This document shows, piece by piece, positions 58,337-64,000 of a stretch of DNA of 64,000 nucleotides. Numbering within the stretch: position 1 is the first letter of the stretch; each line of letters begins with the position of its first letter. Source of the DNA: Bacteroidales bacterium (GTDB lineage Bacteria > Bacteroidota > Bacteroidia > Bacteroidales > UBA932). The position numbers and the translations under genes were made by a program. Location of the stretch: contig JAEESO010000008.1 of assembly GCA_016286385.1 (NCBI GenBank), forward strand, positions 17,912 through 81,911, read 5' to 3'. Under the pieces are notes generated by a model. The model worked only from the letters and a program-made list of their open reading frames with translations, was not told the DNA's origin and did no database searches.

Positions 58337-59776
58337 CTACTGTGCCTTGAAGAATGCCTTGGCATTGGCGTCCCAGCCGGAGGGGTATGCGTGACCCATC
58401 TTGGGGTAGAATGTCATCTGCTTTTTGCCTGCCGGAGTTTTGGCGTTGTTATACGGCGCAATGTTGGTGTGGGGAGGGCAGATGTTGTCCTGAAGGCCGA
58501 TAGCGGCGAAGATGGGGCAGGATATTTTTGTAGCCAGGTTCTTGGTGTCAAAGTATGACATAAACTCATACATCTGAGCATCTGTCCATCCCAGGGACTT
58601 CTTACAGTTCTGGGCCATTCCGGGGAAGCCGCCGCCCTCATTGGGAACTATTGTGAAGTAATCCGGGAAGTCTCCCATAAATGCCACGGCTGCTGCAATT
58701 GCCTTGACGGGATAATCCTTACTGAGGGATGCTGCTGCGTATGAGAAAGCGCCGCCCTGGCTCATTCCTTCCACAAAGAGGTTACTCATATCTATCTTGC
58801 CCTTGACCCTTTCATCTTCACTGAGAGCCAGGAAACGGATGCCCTGGACACAGTCCATATAGGCGCCCCGATAGTAGTAACTGTCTTTGTCGCCGAAATT
58901 GACCGTGAACCACTGCTTGCTGTAGGGGTTTTTGAAATCCTCTTCAATTCCGTCGTCCCTGAGTTTTGCCGTGCGGCAGTTGATTCTCTGGCCACGGGTG
59001 GACACATAGAGGTGGGCGAACTCCTCCCTGCCGTGAGGACAGTCAAGTTTTCCGGGGCTCCAGTCATCGTAACCATAGTAATGGACAATGACAGGATGAG
59101 CCTTGCCATCCTGCAGAGGCTCCACGTAGTAGCACCTTATTTTCATTGGCTCACCTTCAAGGCCATCGGGAATGGACTGAAGTTCAACCATATACGTACC
59201 GTCGTACTTTGTTGGTACAAATACCGGCTGCATATCCACGGCCTTGAGCTGATCATAGGCGTCAATCCAGAAAGAGTCGAAATCGGCCTGAGAATCCGGG
59301 GCCGATTCAATCTCAAACGGATCAATACCAAATGGAGTTGATGACATGAAATTCTTCCTTCCAACCTTTCCTGTAATCTTGTAAAAACCGGGGGCCAGGT
59401 CCTCTTCAGTTGTGATTTGAAGAGTTTCAGTGGCCTTTGCCGCCACCTCCTTTGTAAACTCATAACTTACGGCTTTCTTGCTTTTGTCTGTGTTGACAGT
59501 AATCTTTAATTCTGCCGTAGCCGCAACGGAATTAGGATTGGTGAGCTTTAGTGTAAACTGAGGCCTCTTGGAGAATATGTAATCCTCTGCGCCGGAAGTG
59601 ACGCTGTACTCAAAAGGTTCAAGGTCTTCAGGGTCTGCAGAGGGGGTTGTATCCTCCCCCGACGGGGTTTCTTCTTCCTTCTGCGGCTCCTCCGCGGCAG
59701 GTTGCGGGGTGCAGGAGAAAGCAAAAGCCACCGCAAGGAAGGCCGATACAAAGAAGCCTAATAGTTTCTTTATCAT
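58337..59776 (-). CDS. Acetyl esterase lipoprotein, CE7/AXE1 type
   Basis: Removes acetyl groups from sugars. 479 residues with lipobox FAFSC (Cys 22), a Glu/Pro/Thr-rich linker (about 25-50), an N-terminal beta domain (about 52-150) and an AXE1 alpha/beta hydrolase. The oxyanion region is PVIVHYYGYDDW, RGQ is conserved in VSTRGQRIN, nucleophile Ser is in EGMSQGGAFS (about residue 340), Asp is in GLQDNICPP and His in KMGHAYPSGW. It lies outside the island. Confidence 0.9.
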   Translation of the reverse strand: MIKKLLGFFVSAFLAVAFAFSCTPQPAAEEPQKEEETPSGEDTTPSADPEDLEPFEYSVTSGAEDYIFSKRPQFTLKLTNPNSVAATAELKITVNTDKSKKAVSYEFTKEVAAKATETLQITTEEDLAPGFYKITGKVGRKNFMSSTPFGIDPFEIESAPDSQADFDSFWIDAYDQLKAVDMQPVFVPTKYDGTYMVELQSIPDGLEGEPMKIRCYYVEPLQDGKAHPVIVHYYGYDDWSPGKLDCPHGREEFAHLYVSTRGQRINCRTAKLRDDGIEEDFKNPYSKQWFTVNFGDKDSYYYRGAYMDCVQGIRFLALSEDERVKGKIDMSNLFVEGMSQGGAFSYAAASLSKDYPVKAIAAAVAFMGDFPDYFTIVPNEGGGFPGMAQNCKKSLGWTDAQMYEFMSYFDTKNLATKISCPIFAAIGLQDNICPPHTNIAPYNNAKTPAGKKQMTFYPKMGHAYPSGWDANAKAFFKAQ

Positions 59777-59835
59777 AGTTTCGAAGTTTTATTTGTAAAA
59801 ATAATAATTCTTCTGCACAAATCAAGGTTTTTTTG

Positions 59836-59843
59836 TAGCTTTG
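59836..59843 (+). promoter_or_regulatory. -7 element of the aldo/keto reductase gene
   Basis: TAGCTTTG (TAnnTTTG). It implies transcription from about 59849 and so favours the ATG at 59865 over that at 59847. Confidence 0.5.
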
Positions 59844-59864
59844 TAAATGACAAACAGCATAGAA

Positions 59865-60881
59865 ATGAGTTACACAGCATCCCCGGAGCGTTACAGCTCA
59901 ATGCAATACCGCCGCTGCGGCAGGTCCGGGATTGACATCCCCGCCATCACCCTTGGCCTCTGGCAGAACTTTGGAACGGAAACGCCCTTTGAGCGTATCC
60001 AGGAGATGGCACACTATGCCTTCGACCAGGGCATCTGCCACTTTGACCTTGCCAACAACTACGGTCCGGAGCCCGGCGCCGCAGAGGAAAACTTCGGGAA
60101 ACTGCTCACATCCTCCTTCAAGCCTTACAGGGATGAACTGTTCATTTCCACCAAGGCCGGTTACCTCATGTGGCCAGGCCCATATGGGGAATGGGGATCC
60201 CGCAAGTATCTCATCTCCAGCCTGGACCAGAGCCTTAAGAGGATGAAACTGGATTACGTGGACCTTTTCTACACCCACAGGTATGACCCCCGCACCCCCC
60301 TGGATGAAACCCTTCAGGCCCTTGTGGACATAGTGCACCAGGGGAAGGCCCTCTATGTTGGAGTTTCCCGCTACCCCAAGCAGGCCGCAGTGTATGCATA
60401 CAACTATCTGATTTCCCACGAGACCCCCTGCCTCCTGTTCCAGGACCGCTACAACATCATAGACCGTAACCCGGAGCGGGAAGACCTTGTGTCCCTTGCC
60501 GGAGAGGCCGGAGCGGGCTTCATTCCCTTCTCTCCCCTGCAGCAGGGCCTCCTCAGCGACCGCTACCTTGACGGCGGCATCCCTTCCGGATCACGTATGT
60601 CCAAGAGCGGCTCCCTAAGGCCGGAAATCCTTACCCAGACCATGCTGGAGGCACTCCGCGGCCTCCGGGAGATAGCCCGCGGCCGCGGCCAGACACTTGC
60701 CCAGATGTCGCTGGCGTGGCTCCTTGCAAAGCCCCACATCACATCCGTGCTGCTTGGCGCAAGTTCCGTAAAACAGCTCTCCGAAGACCTTGGTGCATTG
60801 AATAACACCACCTTCTCAACAGAAGAGCTGGCCGCAATAGACCAGCTCTCAAAACCCATCCAGATTACAGACAGGGTGTAA
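59865..60881 (+). CDS. Aldo/keto reductase, YghZ-like
   Basis: NADPH-dependent reductase close in pattern to L-glyceraldehyde 3-phosphate reductase. 338 residues from [16 protein letters not shown], which aligns with the YghZ start. The catalytic tetrad is visible: Asp and Tyr in FDLANNYGP, Lys in [14 protein letters not shown] and His in LFYTHRYDP. The cofactor-loop end [16 protein letters not shown] is present. It overlaps the convergent rfbA gene by 17 bp. Confidence 0.9.
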   Translation: MSYTASPERYSSMQYRRCGRSGIDIPAITLGLWQNFGTETPFERIQEMAHYAFDQGICHFDLANNYGPEPGAAEENFGKLLTSSFKPYRDELFISTKAGYLMWPGPYGEWGSRKYLISSLDQSLKRMKLDYVDLFYTHRYDPRTPLDETLQALVDIVHQGKALYVGVSRYPKQAAVYAYNYLISHETPCLLFQDRYNIIDRNPEREDLVSLAGEAGAGFIPFSPLQQGLLSDRYLDGGIPSGSRMSKSGSLRPEILTQTMLEALRGLREIARGRGQTLAQMSLAWLLAKPHITSVLLGASSVKQLSEDLGALNNTTFSTEELAAIDQLSKPIQITDRV

Positions 60882-61758
60882 GCGGTTCATCGGCCAGCCT
60901 CAGAAGATACTGCCCGTACTGGTTCTTGGCCATGGGGGCGGCTATTTCGCGTAGTTTATCGGCCGATATCCATCCCTTGCTGAACCCTATCCCTTCCAGG
61001 CAGGCCACCTTCAGGCCCTGGCGCTTCTCTATGGTTTCAATGTAGATGGAGGCCTCGGCAAGGGAATCGTGGGTGCCGGTGTCAAGCCAGGCGAAGCCCC
61101 GGCCAAGAGTCTGGACCTTCAGGAGGCCTTCCTTCAGGAATTCCTGGTTTACGGACGTGATTTCAAGTTCTCCGCGGGCCGATGGCTTTATGTTTGCGGC
61201 CACATCCACCACCTTGTTGGGATAGAAATAGAGGCCCACAACGGCGTAATTGCTCTTTGGCTTGGCGGGCTTCTCCTCAATGGAAAGGCAGTTGCCATCA
61301 TTGTCGAATTCTGCCACGCCGTACCTCTCCGGGTCACTTACCCAGTAGCCAAAGACCGTGGCCTTACCCTCTTCCTCGGCCGTTCTCACAGCCTCCGTAA
61401 GAAGGCCCGTGAAGCCGGCGCCGTGGAAGATATTGTCTCCAAGGACAAGACAGGCGGAGTCATTGCCGATAAACTCCTTCCCTATGATGAAAGCCTGGGC
61501 CAGGCCGTCAGGGGAAGGCTGCTCCGCGTATTGGAGATTGATTCCAAAATTGGAGCCGTCTCCAAGGAGCCGCTTGAAGCCTGGGAGGTCCTGGGGTGTT
61601 GAGATTACAAGGATATCACGTATCCCGGCCAGCATGAGGGCGCTGATGGGATAGTACACCATAGGTTTGTCGTAAATGGGCAGAAGCTGCTTGCTAACGC
61701 CTTTTGTGATGGGATAGAGGCGCGTTCCGGAGCCGCCTGCAAGAACAATTCCTTTCAT
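60865..61758 (-). CDS. rfbA: Glucose-1-phosphate thymidylyltransferase
   Basis: Makes dTDP-glucose for deoxysugar (rhamnose-type) glycans. The 297 residues start [20 protein letters not shown], followed by [24 protein letters not shown] and [19 protein letters not shown]. An upstream in-frame ATG at 61782 would add eight residues not seen in the family. No other dTDP-sugar genes are adjacent. Confidence 0.95.
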   Translation of the reverse strand: MKGIVLAGGSGTRLYPITKGVSKQLLPIYDKPMVYYPISALMLAGIRDILVISTPQDLPGFKRLLGDGSNFGINLQYAEQPSPDGLAQAFIIGKEFIGNDSACLVLGDNIFHGAGFTGLLTEAVRTAEEEGKATVFGYWVSDPERYGVAEFDNDGNCLSIEEKPAKPKSNYAVVGLYFYPNKVVDVAANIKPSARGELEITSVNQEFLKEGLLKVQTLGRGFAWLDTGTHDSLAEASIYIETIEKRQGLKVACLEGIGFSKGWISADKLREIAAPMAKNQYGQYLLRLADEPLTPCL

Positions 61759-61792
61759 CTGTGTTATCAATTTAGTATGCAAATATAGGCCA

Positions 61793-62614
61793 TTAGCGGC
61801 TCTTTTCCAACAGGTAGCGCCCCCGTTCCTCCTCCGGGAACCTCTCTATGGCGTAACGGAGCATGGTGCGCGGCATCTGAGATGCCCGGTCGGGGCCGGG
61901 CATGACGGGGGCGTCACCCCGGGTGCCCACTCCGTCACCCCCGACCTGATCGGGGGTCCCCTGCAGCCAGGCCTCCAGGGCAGCTTTATCCCTCTTTCCG
62001 GCCTCCCTCAAGAGCCAGCCTACGGCCTTGTGGATAAGGTCATGGGGGTGGTGAAGGAGGATATCGGCAATCCGGAAAGTATCTGTTAACTGGCCGTTCC
62101 TGATAAAGGTCATGGTGCTCACAATGCCTATCCTCTGCTCCCAGATGGTGCGGCCGTTACGGGCCAGGTCATACAGAAGCGAGCGGTCCTCCTTGTCTAG
62201 AAGCCACTGCCCAAGGAGAGGGTAGCAGCTAAGGTCCACTAGGTCCCAGTTGTTGATCCAGGCTGTGTGGGAGAGGTAGAACTCCACGCACTGCTCTTTC
62301 GTCACCCCCTGTGCCCGCTCCGTCACCCCCGACTTGATCGGGGGTCTCTTCCCTGCGTGGGAAAACACCTCCACCAGGGCAAGGAGGGCGGCCAGACGGA
62401 CCTCGTGGTAAAGGCTGGTGATGCACTCCTCCAGGTCCTGAAAACTAACGGAGCGCCAGCACTCCTTCACAACGGCACGTGTGACGGGGACCTTGATTCC
62501 AAGGAACTTGTCACCTTCCCCGTACTGGCCGGGACCGGTCTTGAAAAAGCGGGAGAGGCCGGGTACCTGGGAGGGATCGGCCTTGGAAAGCATCCTTGTC
62601 AGAAGGACATTCAT
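61793..62614 (-). CDS. DNA alkylation repair protein (AlkD-like) with REP-derived insertions
   Basis: HEAT-like-repeat DNA glycosylase family for bulky or alkylated bases. 273 residues. Conserved stretches are [85 protein letters not shown] and [20 protein letters not shown]. Two inserts carry translated REP-like palindromes: about residues 89-100 ([13 protein letters not shown]) and about 218-245 (GTPDQVGG to PGPDRAS). Both fall in likely loops, so the protein may still fold. The ATG overlaps the upstream stop by 4 bp. Confidence 0.85.
   Translation of the reverse strand: MNVLLTRMLSKADPSQVPGLSRFFKTGPGQYGEGDKFLGIKVPVTRAVVKECWRSVSFQDLEECITSLYHEVRLAALLALVEVFSHAGKRPPIKSGVTERAQGVTKEQCVEFYLSHTAWINNWDLVDLSCYPLLGQWLLDKEDRSLLYDLARNGRTIWEQRIGIVSTMTFIRNGQLTDTFRIADILLHHPHDLIHKAVGWLLREAGKRDKAALEAWLQGTPDQVGGDGVGTRGDAPVMPGPDRASQMPRTMLRYAIERFPEEERGRYLLEKSR
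61879..61906. repeat. REP-like palindrome in the AlkD-like gene (unit 1)
   Basis: The reverse strand reads GTCATGCCCGGCCCCGACCG then GGCATCTC. It is in sense orientation and translated. It is followed at 61907-61933 by a partial GTCACCCC unit. Confidence 0.78.
61934..61960. repeat. REP-like palindrome in the AlkD-like gene (unit 2)
   Basis: The forward strand reads GTCACCCCCGACCTGATCGG then GGGTCCC, antisense to the gene. It abuts unit 1 in opposite orientation, a head-to-head pair. Confidence 0.8.
62321..62348. repeat. REP-like palindrome in the AlkD-like gene (unit 3)
   Basis: The forward strand reads CGTCACCCCCGACTTGATCG then GGGGTCTC, with stem CCCCCGA/TCGGGGG around CTTGA. It encodes part of [11 protein letters not shown]. 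Confidence 0.82.
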
Positions 62615-63390
62615 AGCTTCTTTGCAAGCATCACGGCGGAGGCGCCAACGGCAACGGCCATAGCACAAACGATGGTTTCGAGCACCACCATGCTCACGGC
62701 ATTCATCAGGAGCACGGCGCTGGCGTCCACCAGGAAATGAATGAGGATTGCAGCCGGGAACAGCAACAGCCACTTGCCGCCCTTTCGGACCGCCGTCCAT
62801 ACAAATACGGACAGTCCCACCTGGAGAATTATGGCCGATGTCCTCTCCCAAAGGCCCGTGAGGAACGTTCCGGGGGTGGATGTTTCAAACTGGGCGAATG
62901 TATCCTGCAGCTGGGCCTGGGCTTCGGCTGGGACGGAAGAAAGGATTGTATCGGCCTGTCCGGCGTTTATCAAAGCGGCAATTACAAGATTGACAATCAT
63001 TGAGACGCCAAAGATGATGAGCATCTCAATGCCGCCGTGACCTATTCCGTATGCAACCGCGGTCTTGGCATCTTGAGGCTCACCCTTCAGGAGGAAATGC
63101 ATGGCCAGGAATCGGCCGGTCTCCTCAAAGATTCCGGCAGCAAGGCCGCCGTAAAGAGCATAGTACCAGACATTTCCGGTGATAGTAGGGCCGATTGCAC
63201 CCTTCAGCACCACCTGATGCAGGATGGTTTCCAGAACCAGGGCAAAGAGTACAAAGACACCGGCGCCGATCAGGATGGTCCGTACCTTAACATTGTACTT
63301 TTTCACCATCCAAAGGCTCAGGAGGATGGGAACTGCAATGCTCAGGACGGCACAGATTGCAATAGTGATTAAAGAACTTACCGGTACCAT
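62611..63390 (-). CDS. YhfC-type intramembrane glutamic protease homologue
   Basis: 259 residues with about seven hydrophobic helices. The family motifs are GIFEETGRF (about residue 88), with paired Glu expected at the active site, and GIGHGGIEMLI (about 115) with His and Glu, then LIHFLVDAS near the C-terminus. The family belongs to the PrsW/CAAX-protease-like clan. The substrate is unknown. It begins 3 bp after the TSCPD gene stop and overlaps the AlkD-like gene by 4 bp. Confidence 0.85.
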   Translation of the reverse strand: MVPVSSLITIAICAVLSIAVPILLSLWMVKKYNVKVRTILIGAGVFVLFALVLETILHQVVLKGAIGPTITGNVWYYALYGGLAAGIFEETGRFLAMHFLLKGEPQDAKTAVAYGIGHGGIEMLIIFGVSMIVNLVIAALINAGQADTILSSVPAEAQAQLQDTFAQFETSTPGTFLTGLWERTSAIILQVGLSVFVWTAVRKGGKWLLLFPAAILIHFLVDASAVLLMNAVSMVVLETIVCAMAVAVGASAVMLAKKL

Positions 63391-63393
63391 ATG

Positions 63394-63681
63394 CTATAAC
63401 TGTTTCAATGCTTTTGAAAGCTGGTCCGGGCAACTGGTGCCGCGGCCCTTGCAGTTGATGCCTTCAAGGCGGGAGATTATATCGGCCTTATTCATCCCCT
63501 GAATGAGAGCGCCTATTCCCTGAAGGTTTCCGTGGCAGCCGCCGGTGTAGCGGACGCTCCTTACCACGTCCCCTTCAAGTTCAATGTCTATCTGGCGGGA
63601 ACAGACTGCGCTGCTGGTCTGGAAGGAAGCCCTTCTGATGCCGCCTTCGGTCTGGTCTGAGATCTTTGTTACTTCAAACAT
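63394..63681 (-). CDS. TSCPD domain protein (TIGR03905 type)
   Basis: Function unknown. The 95 residues from MFEVTKISDQ contain VRYTGGCHGNLQGIGAL and the terminal Cys motif INCKGRGTSCPDQLSKAL that names the family. It resembles the C-terminal domain of some ribonucleotide reductases. The ATG at 63681 is used because upstream codons fall in the 52-bp tandem repeat. Confidence 0.88.
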   Translation of the reverse strand: MFEVTKISDQTEGGIRRASFQTSSAVCSRQIDIELEGDVVRSVRYTGGCHGNLQGIGALIQGMNKADIISRLEGINCKGRGTSCPDQLSKALKQL

Positions 63682-63701
63682 ACTTTTTCTACGTTTCTGG
63701 T

Positions 63702-64000
63702 GCGGGTGATGTGACTTTTTCCGGCACATCACCAGCACTTTTAGCCACTTTCTGCGGGTGATGTGACTTTTTTCGGCACATCACCGGCACTTTTAGCCCC
63801 TTTCTGCGGGTGATGTGACTTTTTTCGGCACACCACCGGCACTTTTAGCCCTTTTCTGCGGGTGATGTGACTTTTTTTGGCACACCACCGGCATTTTTGG
63901 CCCTTTTCTGCGGGTGATGTGACTTTTTCTGGCACATCACCGGCACTTTTGGCCCTTTTCTGCGGGTGATGTGACTTTTTCTGGCACATCACCGGCACTT
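63702..64000. repeat. 52-bp tandem repeat array, continuing past the window
   Basis: Units begin at 63702, 63754, 63806, 63858, 63910 and 63962 with exact 52-bp spacing. Five are complete and the sixth is cut at the window end. Each starts GCGGGTGATGTGACTTTTT and contains the inverted pair GGTGATGTG/CACATCACC (CACACCACC in units 3 and 4), then GGCACTTTT(A/G)GCC. No gene is credible in it. Confidence 0.92.

Noticed and set aside
63741..63998. 85-residue ORF in the 52-bp repeat
   Set aside because: The repeat period is not a multiple of three and the peptide is only the repeat read in rotating frames.
63702..64000. CRISPR array
   Set aside because: The 52-bp units are nearly identical over their whole length with no variable spacers, and no cas genes are near.

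Overview
The window is a chromosomal segment of a Bacteroidales bacterium (phylum Bacteroidota), most likely an uncultured gut or rumen lineage. The lineage call rests on SusC/SusD pairs, fimbrillin-like, BACON, IPT/TIG, DUF4988, DUF4837, DUF4923 and DUF2795 proteins, promoters of the TTTG-N19-TAnnTTTG type, and the lack of Shine-Dalgarno leaders. No species assignment is possible from what is here.

Left core region (1-24204). Tight operons carry housekeeping genes: NAD salvage with release factor 2 (pncA-prfB-pncB), a serine-rich surface protein, cell-wall recycling (NamZ-like muramidase, murI), a degenerate HIT/SpoIID protein, a Nudix/transporter/acyl-ACP-thioesterase/HU-domain operon, three tRNAs (Asn, Pro, Glu) with rpsT, an envelope/isoprenoid operon (M23 peptidase, dxr, rseP, DUF4837, DUF4988 lipoprotein, M6 protease), ruvX-def, an M23/LysM peptidase and a phosphohexomutase.

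Island (24205-57285). A 25-bp perfect direct repeat flanks about 33 kb. One copy lies across the start codon of the phosphohexomutase gene and the other abuts the stop codon of folE, so folE and the mutase gene were adjacent before insertion. The cargo is one polysaccharide-utilisation-type locus read leftwards as a run of about 18 genes with no gap above about 45 bp: FecR anti-sigma, SusC/SusD, an EEP-phosphatase lipoprotein, a second SusC/SusD, several surface binding proteins, two more EEP proteins, an SGNH esterase, a GH3 glycosidase, a glycerophosphodiesterase and an organophosphate antiporter. A divergent ECF sigma gene sits at its head. Three EEP hydrolases, a GDPD and an OPA-type transporter, with only one glycosidase, suggest a locus for a phosphodiester-containing glycoconjugate (teichoic acid, GPI or phosphoinositide glycan, or phosphoglycan). 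That reading is inference. The mobility genes are wrecked: the integrase is frameshifted and cut, its remnant is joined to a 5'-deleted DUF4923 gene, and only the tail of an excisionase-like HTH gene survives at the other end. The island therefore looks fixed.

Right core region (57284-64000). folE, a DUF2795 gene, a CE7-type acetyl esterase, an aldo/keto reductase, rfbA, an AlkD-like DNA-alkylation-repair gene, a YhfC-type membrane protease and a TSCPD protein are followed by a 52-bp tandem repeat array that runs off the window.

A separate theme is a family of short GTCAT-CCCG...CGGG-ATC palindromes that sit inside open reading frames (acyl-ACP thioesterase, HU-domain protein, and three in the AlkD gene) and are translated in frame. 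I saw none in the island.
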